DNA from: Leisingera thetidis
GTDB taxonomy: Bacteria; Pseudomonadota; Alphaproteobacteria; Rhodobacterales; Rhodobacteraceae
NCBI RefSeq assembly: GCF_025857195.1
Contig: NZ_CP109788.1
Location: 248,001-312,000, forward strand
Reading direction: 5' to 3'
Length of the DNA stretch: 64,000 nucleotides
Part shown: one piece after another, positions 39,348 through 47,809 of the stretch
Layout: the number at the start of each line of letters is the position of its first letter
Numbering within the stretch: position 1 is the first letter of the stretch
Notes under the pieces: model-generated
Databases searched by the model: none
Seen by the model: the letters and a program-made list of their open reading frames with translations, nothing else
Told to the model about the DNA's origin: nothing
Position numbers and translations under genes: made by a program

Positions 39348-40430
39348 TCAGTGCTTCAGGCCGGCGGCGTCAGCGACATCGCCCTGGATGCCGCGCAGCA
39401 GGGCGTTCTTGGTCACCACCCCGACAGTGCGGCCATCGGATTTGACCAGCACCGGGTGCTGGCTCCGGACCGACAGATTCACCAGATCGTCGAGCGACTG
39501 GCCGGGATGCGCCTCGGGCCAGCCGTCCTTGTTGGCGGGGCCGTTCATCTGCTCGTATTGTTCGAACGGGGTCATGATTTTTGCGGCCGAGATCAGCTCC
39601 AGCTTGGAAATGCCCGCCACGAAATCGGCGACATACTCGTCGGCGGGGTTGGTGACGATGTCCTCCGGCGTGCCGACCTGCACCAGCGCGCCGTCCTTCA
39701 TGATGGCGATGCGGTCGCCGATGCGGATCGCCTCGTCCAGGTCGTGGGTGATGAACAGGGTGGTCTTCTTCATCTCCGCCGACAGCGACATGAACTTGTC
39801 CTGCAGCTGGCGGCGGATCAGCGGGTCGAGCGCCGAAAACGGCTCATCCATCAAGAGGATCGAGGGATCGGCGGCAATCGCGCGCGCCAGCCCGACGCGC
39901 TGCTGCATGCCGCCCGACAGCTCATCGGGGTATTTCTGGTCCCAGCCGTTCAGGTCCACCGCATCAATCGCCCGCATGGCGTTGTCGCGGCGCTCCTTCA
40001 CGTCGTGGCCGCGCACCTCCTGGCTGAAGCAGACATTCTCCAGCACGGTGCGGTGCGGCATCAGCGCCATGTTCTGGAACACCATGCCGATCTTCTCCGC
40101 CCGCACTTCGCGCAATTGCTTGGCGGACAGCCCGTTCACGTCCTGCCCTTCGATGAACAGCTGGCCGGAGGTCGGCTCGATCAGCCGGTTCACATGGCGA
40201 ATCAAGGTCGACTTGCCGGAACCGGACAGCCCCATGATGCAAAAGATCTCGCCGCGCCCGACGGTAAAGGTTGCGTCCTGCACCCCCACCACGCAGTCGA
40301 ACCGGTCGCGCACTTCCAGCTTTCCAAGCCCCTGTTCCTGAACGGCTTTCATCGCTTCATCCGCGCGGCGGCCAAAGATCTTCCACAGATTGCGGCAGTC
40401 GATCACCGCCTCGTCCGGTTGCGTTGTCAC
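39348..40430 (-). CDS. ProV-type betaine ABC transporter ATPase
   Basis: The ATPase has Walker A (GLSGSGKST), signature LSGGMQQRV, Walker B (ILLMDEPFSALDP), switch H (LFITHD) and a C-terminal CBS-like tail. I chose GTG at 40430 (MTTQPDEAVIDCRNLWKIFG, 360 residues), because GGAGGAGGGG precedes it and it aligns with the family N-terminus. An ATG at 40469 with GAGG upstream is a fair alternative and would add 13 residues. It is the first gene of the operon and divergent from the GntR gene. Confidence 0.92.
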   Translation of the reverse strand: MTTQPDEAVIDCRNLWKIFGRRADEAMKAVQEQGLGKLEVRDRFDCVVGVQDATFTVGRGEIFCIMGLSGSGKSTLIRHVNRLIEPTSGQLFIEGQDVNGLSAKQLREVRAEKIGMVFQNMALMPHRTVLENVCFSQEVRGHDVKERRDNAMRAIDAVDLNGWDQKYPDELSGGMQQRVGLARAIAADPSILLMDEPFSALDPLIRRQLQDKFMSLSAEMKKTTLFITHDLDEAIRIGDRIAIMKDGALVQVGTPEDIVTNPADEYVADFVAGISKLELISAAKIMTPFEQYEQMNGPANKDGWPEAHPGQSLDDLVNLSVRSQHPVLVKSDGRTVGVVTKNALLRGIQGDVADAAGLKH

Positions 40431-40589
40431 CTGTTCCCCTCCTCCGAAAACTTTCTCCGCATACAGCATATTTTTCCTCTGTACACAAATTGTATTTTCT
40501 CCTAACACAAAATGAGCAATCAGGTTGCACAGACCTGTGCCGCCAGGCATCCTGCCCGCACAGGTTCAGATGCAACGATGGAGACTGAG

Positions 40590-41300
40590 ATGAAGGACGC
40601 GTCCAAAAGCAGGAAAGCAGCGCTTTATGGCCATTTGAAAACGGCCATCATGACGCTTGGCCTGCGGCCGGGCGCGGATCTCGACGAATCGAAGCTGTCG
40701 GAGGAGTTCGAGCTGTCCCGCACCCCGCTGCGCGAGGTGCTGCGCCAATTGGCGGGCGAGGGCTATGTCGACTTGCGGGAAAACCGCGGTGCGCGGGTCA
40801 GCGAGATGTCGCATATGACCCTGCGGGACTTCTTCCTGGCCGCGCCGATGATCTATGGCGCGGTGCTGCAGCTGGCGGCCAAGAACGCCACCGAAGGCCA
40901 GATCGCCGAATTGAAAGCAGCGCAGGAGGACTTCAAGGCCGCCCTGCGCAGCGGCTCGGGTGCGGAACGGGCCATGGCCAACAACCGCTTCCACGAGATC
41001 ACCGGCGAGATGGCCGACAACATCTATCTCGCCCCCTCCTTTCAGCGGCTGCTGATCGATCATGCCCGCATCGGCATGACCTTCTACCGCCCCCAGGACC
41101 GCCAGATGGCGGAAAACCTGGGCGAGGCCAGCACCCAGCACGACGCCATCATCGCCGCCATCGAGGCGGGGGACGAGGCGGCGGCGGGGCAGCTGGCAAT
41201 TGACCATTGGAACCTGTCGCGCGACCAGATCGAGCTGTTCGTCATGCCCGCCGGGCTTGACGTGCCGCTGGGTTCGGTGGCGCGCAAAACCCCTGCATGA
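40590..41300 (+). CDS. GntR-family regulator (FCD type)
   Basis: The 236-residue regulator has a winged helix (LSEEFELSRTPLREVLRQLAGEG) and an FCD helical ligand domain (ANNRFHEITGEMADN, STQHDAIIAAIEAGD). ATG 40590 has GGAG six bases upstream, whereas ATG 40578 has none. It heads the catabolic operon on the plus strand and is divergent from the betaine ABC transporter. The A+T-rich gap 40431-40589 with TGTACA/TTGTAT motifs probably holds its operators. Confidence 0.9.
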   Translation: MKDASKSRKAALYGHLKTAIMTLGLRPGADLDESKLSEEFELSRTPLREVLRQLAGEGYVDLRENRGARVSEMSHMTLRDFFLAAPMIYGAVLQLAAKNATEGQIAELKAAQEDFKAALRSGSGAERAMANNRFHEITGEMADNIYLAPSFQRLLIDHARIGMTFYRPQDRQMAENLGEASTQHDAIIAAIEAGDEAAAGQLAIDHWNLSRDQIELFVMPAGLDVPLGSVARKTPA

Positions 41301-41308
41301 GGACCCAG

Positions 41309-42226
41309 ATGACCCCGATTCTCCGGTTTGAGGGGATATACACCCCCGTCGTGACGCCCCATTTCGAGGACGGCAGCATCAATTGGGACGCGCTGGCCGA
41401 TGTCATCGAGTACCTGATCGAGCACGGCGTGCACGGGCTGATCTCCGGCGGCTCCACCGGCGAGAACTATGCCCAGACCGTCGAGGAGCGCATCGCACTG
41501 GCCCGCTTCACCCATGAACGGCTCAAGGGCCGGCTGCCGCTGGTTGTCGGCACCGGCGCCATGCTGACCAGCGATTCCATCGTGCTGGCGGAGGGCGCCA
41601 AGGACATCGGCGCGGATTCGATCCTGCTGGCCTCGCCCCCCTACTCGGTGCCGACCGACCGCGAAAATGCCCTCAATGCGCTGGCCATCGACAAGGCCGC
41701 TGACCTGCCGGTGATGCTCTACAACTACCCGCACCGCACCGGCACCATGATGGGCGAGGAGTTCCTCGACCGCGTCGGGCGCAGCCGCAACTTCTGCGGC
41801 ATCAAGGAAAGCTCCGGCGATATCAACCGGGTGCACCTCCTGGCCCGCGATTATCCGCACATCCAAATGGGCTGCGGCATGGACGACCAGGCGCTGGAAT
41901 TCTTTGCCTGGGGCGCGCCCTTCTGGGTTTGCGGCGGCTCCAACTTCCTGCCCGCGGAACACGTCGCGCTCTATAAGGCTTGCGTGGTGGAGGGCAACTT
42001 TGCCAAGGGCCGCCGCATCATGTCGGCAATGATGCCGCTGATGCGGGTGCTGGAGCAGGGCGGCAAGTTCATCCAGACCATCAAGTACGGTGTCACCCTG
42101 AACGGCATCGAAACCGGCCCGATGCGCGCGCCGCTCAAAGGTTTGAACAAGGACGACAAACGCGCATTGGAGCAAGTCGTGCGCGTGCTGAAACAGAAAA
42201 TCGCAGATATTCAGGCGGAGGGCTGA
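41309..42226 (+). CDS. DHDPS/NAL-family lyase or deaminase (HypD-like candidate)
   Basis: The 305-residue class I aldolase-type enzyme has the YTPVVTPH entry, GGSTGENYAQT substrate loop, VMLYNYPHRTG tyrosine region and Schiff-base lysine in FCGIKESSGD. In known hydroxyproline-betaine pathways a DHDPS-family enzyme deaminates 1-pyrroline-4-hydroxy-2-carboxylate to 2-oxoglutarate semialdehyde, which fits this neighbourhood with HpbD and an aldehyde dehydrogenase. ATG 41309 has GAGG six bases upstream; the ATG at 41297 overlaps the GntR stop but has no such site. The substrate is inferred. Confidence 0.9.
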   Translation: MTPILRFEGIYTPVVTPHFEDGSINWDALADVIEYLIEHGVHGLISGGSTGENYAQTVEERIALARFTHERLKGRLPLVVGTGAMLTSDSIVLAEGAKDIGADSILLASPPYSVPTDRENALNALAIDKAADLPVMLYNYPHRTGTMMGEEFLDRVGRSRNFCGIKESSGDINRVHLLARDYPHIQMGCGMDDQALEFFAWGAPFWVCGGSNFLPAEHVALYKACVVEGNFAKGRRIMSAMMPLMRVLEQGGKFIQTIKYGVTLNGIETGPMRAPLKGLNKDDKRALEQVVRVLKQKIADIQAEG

Positions 42227-42229
42227 CCC

Positions 42230-43729
42230 ATGACGCTGCTTACTCAGGACGAATACACATCCATCGCCGCCAATCTGGACTTTCCCACGGGTGCGTTCAT
42301 TGACGGCAAATTCTGCCCGGCCGCGTCCGGCAAGACCTTTGAGACCGTGAACCCGGCCACCGGCGGGAAACTGGCCGATATCGCGGCCTGCGGCGCTGCG
42401 GACGTTGATTTTGCGGTCGAAAAGGCGCGCGAGGCTTTTGACGATGGCCGCTGGTCGAAACTGCACCCGTCTGCGCGCAAGGACGTGCTGATCCGCCTGT
42501 GCAAACTGATGACCCGCAACGCCCGCGAACTGGCGGTGATGGAAAGCCTCGACAGCGGCAAGACCATCTATGACTGCGAAACCGTCGATGTGCCGGAAAC
42601 CATCCACTGCCTGAAATGGCACGCCGAGGCCATCGACAAGATCTATGATCAGGTGTCTCCGGCGTCGGACGATCACATCGCCTTGGTGGTGCGCGAGCCC
42701 ATCGGCGTTGTGGGGCTGGTGCTGCCCTGGAACTTCCCGCTCTTGATGCTGGCATGGAAAATCGGCCCGGCGCTGGCCGCGGGCTGCTCCGTGGTCGTGA
42801 AACCTGCTCAAGAGACCACTCTGACCGCGCTGCGGGTGGCAGAACTGGCGATGGAAGCCGGCCTGCCCCGCGGCGTGCTGAACATTGTGCCCGGCGGCGG
42901 TGCCGAGGTGGGCGAACCCATCGGGCGGCACATGGACATCGACATGGTCTCCTTCACCGGCTCCACCGTGACCGGCAAGCGCTTCCTGACCTACTCGGCG
43001 GAAAGCAACGCCAAGGAAGTGGTGCTGGAGATGGGCGGCAAGAACCCCGCCATCGTGATGGACGACGCCGAGAATCTGGACCGCGTGGCCGCCCACATCG
43101 TGAACGGCGCCTTCTGGAACATGGGGGAGAACTGCTCTGCCTCCTCCCGCCTGATCGTGCACAAGGACGTCAAGGCAGAGGTGCTGGAGCGCATCGCGCA
43201 CCATGCCAAACAGTGGAACGTCGGCGACCCGCTGGACCCGGAAACCCGCATGGGCGCGCTGGTCAGCAAGGCGCATTTCGACAAGGTCTGCGGCTATCTG
43301 GAGCAGGCGGAAAACGTGGTTCTGGGCGGCAAGTCCTACGACGGCGCCTTTGTCGAACCCACCGTGGTCGAGGTGCCCGGCAATGACGCCACCCTGGCGC
43401 GGGAAGAGATCTTCGGCCCGGTGCTGTCGGTGATCGAGGTCACCGGCTTTGACGAGGCCATCCGCATCGCCAATGACACGCCCTACGGCCTGTGCGCCTC
43501 GCTCTTCACCGCCAACGCCAAACGTGCGATCCGCGGCGCGCGGGCCATCCGGGCCGGCACGGTGACGGTGAACAGCTTTGGCGAGGGCGACATCTCCACG
43601 CCGTTTGGCGGCTACAAGCAGTCGGGCTTTGGCGGCCGCGACAACTCGGTCCATGCCCACGACCAGTACACCCAGCTGAAAACCATCTGGATCGACCTGG
43701 CCGACGACGCAGACGAGGCCGTGGATTGA
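42230..43729 (+). CDS. Aldehyde dehydrogenase (PuuC-like; semialdehyde candidate)
   Basis: The 499-residue NAD(P)+-dependent aldehyde dehydrogenase has VLPWNFPLLMLAWKIGPALA, the catalytic glutamate in LEMGGKNP and the catalytic cysteine in MGENCSASSR. It is similar in family to the enzyme at 12.7 kb. Being between the DHDPS-family lyase (3-base gap) and an FAD amine oxidase (overlapping), it should oxidise the semialdehyde of this pathway, for example 2-oxoglutarate semialdehyde or gamma-aminobutyraldehyde-type compounds. GGCGGAGGG precedes the ATG. Confidence 0.92.
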   Translation: MTLLTQDEYTSIAANLDFPTGAFIDGKFCPAASGKTFETVNPATGGKLADIAACGAADVDFAVEKAREAFDDGRWSKLHPSARKDVLIRLCKLMTRNARELAVMESLDSGKTIYDCETVDVPETIHCLKWHAEAIDKIYDQVSPASDDHIALVVREPIGVVGLVLPWNFPLLMLAWKIGPALAAGCSVVVKPAQETTLTALRVAELAMEAGLPRGVLNIVPGGGAEVGEPIGRHMDIDMVSFTGSTVTGKRFLTYSAESNAKEVVLEMGGKNPAIVMDDAENLDRVAAHIVNGAFWNMGENCSASSRLIVHKDVKAEVLERIAHHAKQWNVGDPLDPETRMGALVSKAHFDKVCGYLEQAENVVLGGKSYDGAFVEPTVVEVPGNDATLAREEIFGPVLSVIEVTGFDEAIRIANDTPYGLCASLFTANAKRAIRGARAIRAGTVTVNSFGEGDISTPFGGYKQSGFGGRDNSVHAHDQYTQLKTIWIDLADDADEAVD

Positions 43730-45066
43730 GCGCCTACACTGCCAAACGACTGCCCCGGCAGACCGGTGCGGCGGGATGGAATGCCATCCTGCCGCCGCAG
43801 GCCGCCCTGCCGGTGCTGGACCACGATCTGACCGCCGATGTGACCATCATCGGCGGCGGCTTTGCCGGCCTGTCCGCCGCCCGCCGCCTGCACCAGCTGG
43901 ACCCGTCGCTGAAGGTGGCGGTGCTGGAGGCCGGACAGTTCGCCGAAAGCTCCGCGGGGCGCAATTCCGGATTCATGATCGACCTGCCGCATGATTTGTC
44001 ATCTGACAATTACGCAGGCGACGCGCTGGACGCGGACCGGGCGGCGATTGCCTTCAACCGCATGGCCATCGATTTCGCCAAGGGCGTGGCCGAGGACTGC
44101 GCCCTGCCGCAGGAGATGTTTGATCCCGCAGGCAAGATCAACGCCGCCGCCACCACGGCGGGCGACAGGCACAATCGCGATTTCGCCACCCATCTGGAGC
44201 GGCTTGGGGAGCCGCATCAGCTGCTGAGCCGACAGGAGATGCAGGAGCTGACCGGGAGTGCGCATTACACCTCCGGCCTTTATGCGCCAGGCACGGTGAT
44301 GATCCAGCCCGCCGCCTATATCCGGGCGCTTTCGGCGCATCTGGCCGGGCAGATCAGCGTGTTCGAGACCTCCCCCGTCACGGGGTTTGCGAAACAGGGG
44401 AACGGCTGGCTGGTCAGCACGCCCAAGGGCCGCGTTACCACCGGCACCGTGATCCTGGCCAACAACGGCCACCTGGAAAGCTTCGGTTTCTACCAGCGCC
44501 GCCTGATGCACATCTGCCTTTACGCCTCGATGACAGAACGGCTGACGGAGGAGCAGGTCAGGCGGCTCGGCGGCGCATCCCGCTGGTCGGTGACGCCCGC
44601 GGACCCGATGGGCACATCGGTGCGGCGGATTTCCGGCTCCTGCGGCGACCGGATCCTGATCCGCACCTGCTCCAGCTTCCACCCCGGCATCGAGACCAGC
44701 CCGATGCGGCTGCGCAACGCGGGCTGGGTGCATGACCGCAAGTTCAAGGAACGGTTTCCGCAGCTGGACGGCGTGCGGATGGAGCACCGCTGGGCCGGCA
44801 TGCTGTGCCTCAGCCGCAACGGATCAGCGGCCTTCGGGGAGCTGGACCGGGGCGTTTACTCGGCCTGCTGCCAGAACGGCCTGGGCATTGCCCGCGGCAC
44901 GTTGCAGGGCATCGGCGTTGCGGAGCTGGCGGTGCAGGGCGGATCGGACATCGCCAGCCGCTTCCTGGCGCAGCCGATGCCGCCCAAGCTGCCGCCGGAA
45001 CCCTTTGCCTCGCTTGGAGCAAACACCTACCTGATGTGGAAGGAATGGCGCTCCGGGAAGGAATAG
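43726..45066 (+). CDS. FAD-dependent amine/amino-acid oxidase (DAO family, PuuB-like)
   Basis: The 446-residue flavoprotein has a dinucleotide-binding motif VTIIGGGFAGLSAARRLHQL near residue 35 and a DAO fold. It resembles gamma-glutamylputrescine oxidases and glycine/D-amino-acid oxidases. The frame has no ATG near the family N-terminus. A TTG at 43726 overlaps the aldehyde dehydrogenase stop (TTGA) with GAGG seven bases upstream, and is the best start. In this operon it may oxidise an N-methylated or D-proline-type imino acid. A polyamine route is the alternative. Confidence 0.9.
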   Translation: MSAYTAKRLPRQTGAAGWNAILPPQAALPVLDHDLTADVTIIGGGFAGLSAARRLHQLDPSLKVAVLEAGQFAESSAGRNSGFMIDLPHDLSSDNYAGDALDADRAAIAFNRMAIDFAKGVAEDCALPQEMFDPAGKINAAATTAGDRHNRDFATHLERLGEPHQLLSRQEMQELTGSAHYTSGLYAPGTVMIQPAAYIRALSAHLAGQISVFETSPVTGFAKQGNGWLVSTPKGRVTTGTVILANNGHLESFGFYQRRLMHICLYASMTERLTEEQVRRLGGASRWSVTPADPMGTSVRRISGSCGDRILIRTCSSFHPGIETSPMRLRNAGWVHDRKFKERFPQLDGVRMEHRWAGMLCLSRNGSAAFGELDRGVYSACCQNGLGIARGTLQGIGVAELAVQGGSDIASRFLAQPMPPKLPPEPFASLGANTYLMWKEWRSGKE

Positions 45067-45127
45067 AGGGCGGGAGGGGGCCCTGCCCCCGGCCTGCGGC
45101 CTCCCCCGGAGTATTTTTGCAAAGGTG
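45067..45127. repeat. G+C-rich Rhodobacteraceae-type intergenic repeat, terminator-like
   Basis: Directly after the oxidase stop come C- and G-tract segments with CGGCCTGCGGCC and then GGAGTATTTTTGC. Self-complementary G/C arms followed by a run of five T resemble a repeat that I remember at many gene ends in Rhodobacteraceae. It can act as a terminator between the convergent oxidase and SDR genes. Confidence 0.65.
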
Positions 45128-45157
45128 AATAGGGTTTAGGTCCAGTTCCCTTTCGTT

Positions 45158-45892
45158 TTAAGGCAGGCTGAGCTTTGCCATCCTTCCGCCATCGACGGTA
45201 TAGATCTGGCCGGTGATAAAGCCCGCATCTTCTGAGGCCAGGAAGGCCACCAGCGCCGCCACGTCCTCCGGCTTGCCGGTGCGCGCAACCGGGTGGATGC
45301 GGGCGATGCCGCGGCGGAAGGCCGCCGGGTCGGGCATCGCTTCGATGAAATCCAGGTTCAGCTCGGTGTCGATCCAGCCGGGCGCAACAGCGTTGCAGCG
45401 GATGCCCTCGGGCCCGTGATCCACCGCCACCGCTCGGGTGAGGCCGTGCAGCCCTGCCTTGGCGGCGCAATAGGCAGCATGGCCGGGGTTGCTGCCCAGC
45501 CCCTCGATCGAGCCGGTGTTGACGATGCTGCCCTTGGTCCTGCGCAAGTGCGGCAGCGCCGCCTGGATCATCAGGAAGGGCGCGGTCAGGTTGACCGTCA
45601 GAGTGCGCTGCCAATCGGCGAGGGACATGTCCTCAACCCGCACCTCCTGCATCATGCCGGCGTTGTTGACCAGCACGTCGATCCCCCCTGCCCTGCTGAT
45701 GACTTCCGCCACGACCTCGGCCGGGCTGTCCGGATCGGTGAAATCGGCGGGGAGGCCCTCGAACTCCGCATCCGGTCCCCGCTGCGCGGTGAAAACGCGG
45801 GCGCCTTCATCGCGCAGGCGCCGCGCAATCGCCTGGCCGATGCCGCTGCGCCCGCCGGTGACCAGCGCCACCTTGCCCTGAAACCGGTTCAT
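45158..45892 (-). CDS. Short-chain dehydrogenase/reductase
   Basis: The 244-residue classical SDR has the Rossmann motif VTGGRSGIGQA, the NNAG motif, the catalytic serine in NTGSIEG and Y-x3-K in YCAAK. The C-terminal GQIYTVDGGRM is typical. It overlaps the next SDR gene by 4 bases and is a 3-oxoacyl-reductase-like or alcohol dehydrogenase of unknown substrate in the betaine cluster. Confidence 0.93.
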   Translation of the reverse strand: MNRFQGKVALVTGGRSGIGQAIARRLRDEGARVFTAQRGPDAEFEGLPADFTDPDSPAEVVAEVISRAGGIDVLVNNAGMMQEVRVEDMSLADWQRTLTVNLTAPFLMIQAALPHLRRTKGSIVNTGSIEGLGSNPGHAAYCAAKAGLHGLTRAVAVDHGPEGIRCNAVAPGWIDTELNLDFIEAMPDPAAFRRGIARIHPVARTGKPEDVAALVAFLASEDAGFITGQIYTVDGGRMAKLSLP

Positions 45893-46623
45893 GACACCGG
45901 TTTCCCGCCGTTCACCTCAACCAGCGCGCCGCACATGTAGCGCGCCGCATCGGAGGCCAGGAACAGCACCACATCGGCGATATCCTCCGGCTCGGCGATC
46001 CGGCCCAGCGGCACCGATTTGCCCAGCTCCGCCACCGCGGTATCCGGGTCAAAGCCGCGTTTCGCGAACCCGGTGCGCAGCATCGGCGTGTTCACCTCAT
46101 TCGGGCAGACCGCGTTGATGCGGATACCCTGATGGGCGTGGTCCATCCCCATGCATTGGGTCAGCGAAGCAATCGCCGCCTTGGTCATGCAGTAGAGCGC
46201 ATGGTCCGGCCCCGGGTTCCTGCCGCCCCAGCAGGACGACGTGTTGACGATGGCGCCGCCGCCCGACCGCGCCAGGATCGGGATCGCGGCGCGGCAGATG
46301 CGGAACGGCGCCTCGACATTCACCCCCATCGACAGGTGCCAGTCGGCATCCGAAGTTTCGGTCACCGCACCGCGGGTGATGACGCCTGCGTTGTTGATGA
46401 CGATGTCCAAGCCCCCTAGCGCCAGCTGCGCCGCCTGCGGCAGCGCGTTGGCATAGTCTGCGTCCAGGAGATCGCCCGGCAGATGCGCCTCGGCCTCGGC
46501 TGTGCTGGTGTCGCGGTCTGCCACGGCGACCTTGGCGCCCGCGGCGCGCAGGCGCTGGACGATGGCGGCACCGATACCGCCCGCAGCCCCCGTGACCAGA
46601 GCGCATTTTCCCCGAAATTCCAT
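45889..46623 (-). CDS. Short-chain dehydrogenase/reductase
   Basis: The second 244-residue classical SDR has VTGAAGGIGAAI, NNAGVIT, serine in NTSSCWGG, Y-x3-K in YCMTK and the C-terminal MCGALVEVNGGKPVS. It is clearly paralogous in type to its downstream partner and translationally coupled to it. AAGGAGA precedes the ATG. Only 15 bases separate it from hpbD upstream in transcription order, so these three genes form an operon. Confidence 0.93.
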   Translation of the reverse strand: MEFRGKCALVTGAAGGIGAAIVQRLRAAGAKVAVADRDTSTAEAEAHLPGDLLDADYANALPQAAQLALGGLDIVINNAGVITRGAVTETSDADWHLSMGVNVEAPFRICRAAIPILARSGGGAIVNTSSCWGGRNPGPDHALYCMTKAAIASLTQCMGMDHAHQGIRINAVCPNEVNTPMLRTGFAKRGFDPDTAVAELGKSVPLGRIAEPEDIADVVLFLASDAARYMCGALVEVNGGKPVS

Positions 46624-46638
46624 ACTGTTCTGTCTCCT

Positions 46639-47742
46639 TTAGAACGAGGCCGCCGGGGCGCCGAACAGGCTTTCGTCCGGGATGATGCCCAGACCCGGCC
46701 CTTGCGGCACGTTGATATGGCCGCCCTCGATGCGGATGCCGTTCTCCGCGTCGTAATTGCCCTCGATATACGGCGCCGCCAGCCAGACGCCTTCCAGCAA
46801 GCCGGGCTTCACGGTGGCGCCGATATGGGTGCAGGCGGCGGCGATGATGTCGCCGCCCCAGCTGTCATCGCAGGTGTGCGGCAGGTTGCGCGCCTCGCAG
46901 ATATCGCGGAAGGCGCGCATCGGCTGCAGGCCGCCGAGGCGGGTGAGCTTCATGCCGAAGCCGTCGACCAGCCCGGTGCCGGCCGCGGTGATCACCGTGT
47001 TCAGGCTGGTGCTGTTTTCATCCATGTAGAGGCCATGAGAGATCTGCGGGCGGATTTTCTGCAGATCTTCCAGCGTGTTGCAGGGCTGCTCCAGGATGAA
47101 GGGGATCTGCGGGCATTCGCGGCTGACACGCAGCGCGTCGCGCGTGGTCCAGCCGCGGTTGCCGTCCACCGCCAGCCGCATGCCAGAGGTGCCGATCTTC
47201 TCCCAGACCTTGCGGATGGTTTCGATGTCCAGCTCCACCGGCCGTCCGCCGACCTTGACCTGCAGGCGGGGATAGCCCTCGGCCAGCTTCTCGGCGGCCA
47301 GCCGGGCGATGTCGTCCGGGGCGCCGACGCCGGTTGCGTAATAGGACGGCACCCGGTCCGTGGCCGCGCCGCCCAGAAGCTCCGAAACACTGACGCCCAG
47401 ATGTCGGCCCAACAGGTCATGGGCAGCGATGTCGATGGCAGCCTTGGCGTAATTGTGGCCATTGAGCAGCCCGTCCATGCGCCGGTGCAGGGTTACCGGC
47501 GCCACCTCGGCGCCGATCAGCCCCTCGGCCATCGTCATCAGCGCCGCGCGGGCGCCGCCGGCGTGGGAATCGGCGTAAGTAGGCCCCACCGGGCAGGTCT
47601 CGCCCCAGCCCGTCAGCCCGTTGTCGGCCACCAGTTTCACCAGCGTGGTGTCCAGCGCCCAGACCTCGGCATTGGCCATGGTATAGGGGCCGTTCTTCAC
47701 CGGCAGATCATGCTGATAGATATGGATTTCTGCGATTTTCAT
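46639..47742 (-). CDS. hpbD: 4-hydroxyproline betaine 2-epimerase (HpbD)
   Basis: The 367-residue enolase-superfamily epimerase is very similar in its whole length to HpbD of Pelagibaca bermudensis as I remember it (opening [32 protein letters not shown], ending PDESLFGAP). The two catalytic lysines are in LQVKVGG and GMKLTRLGG. Metal ligands are in [15 protein letters not shown] and MDENSTS. HpbD inverts C2 of trans-4-hydroxy-L-proline betaine and L-proline betaine. It leads the SDR pair. A terminator separates it from the methyltransferase gene upstream. Confidence 0.87.
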   Translation of the reverse strand: MKIAEIHIYQHDLPVKNGPYTMANAEVWALDTTLVKLVADNGLTGWGETCPVGPTYADSHAGGARAALMTMAEGLIGAEVAPVTLHRRMDGLLNGHNYAKAAIDIAAHDLLGRHLGVSVSELLGGAATDRVPSYYATGVGAPDDIARLAAEKLAEGYPRLQVKVGGRPVELDIETIRKVWEKIGTSGMRLAVDGNRGWTTRDALRVSRECPQIPFILEQPCNTLEDLQKIRPQISHGLYMDENSTSLNTVITAAGTGLVDGFGMKLTRLGGLQPMRAFRDICEARNLPHTCDDSWGGDIIAAACTHIGATVKPGLLEGVWLAAPYIEGNYDAENGIRIEGGHINVPQGPGLGIIPDESLFGAPAASF

Positions 47743-47758
47743 GTGCGTGCCCTGTTGG

Positions 47759-47792
47759 AAAAAAGGCCCGCCCTCTTTCGCAGGGGCGGGCC
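47759..47792 (-). terminator. Rho-independent terminator after the MttB-like gene
   Basis: A 9-bp G+C stem (47765-47773 with 47784-47792) is followed on the minus strand by six T (47759-47764). It stands 18 bases after the methyltransferase stop and just before hpbD, so it either ends the mttB transcript or attenuates read-through into hpbD. Confidence 0.8.
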
Positions 47793-47809
47793 AGTCGGGG
47801 GAGGAAAGA

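Noticed and set aside
40431..40469. ATG 40469 as start of the betaine ATPase
   Set aside because: It is possible, with GAGG upstream. The GTG at 40430 has a stronger ribosome-binding site and matches the family N-terminus better, so it is kept only as an alternative.
38454..40505. A 683-residue frame on the plus strand
   Set aside because: It is antisense to the betaine permease and ATPase genes; no ribosome-binding site or domain.
41084..43660. An 858-residue open frame on the minus strand
   Set aside because: It is antisense to the GntR, DHDPS-family and aldehyde dehydrogenase genes, which have clear motifs. Its Arg/His/Gly-rich translation is the usual shadow in high-G+C DNA.
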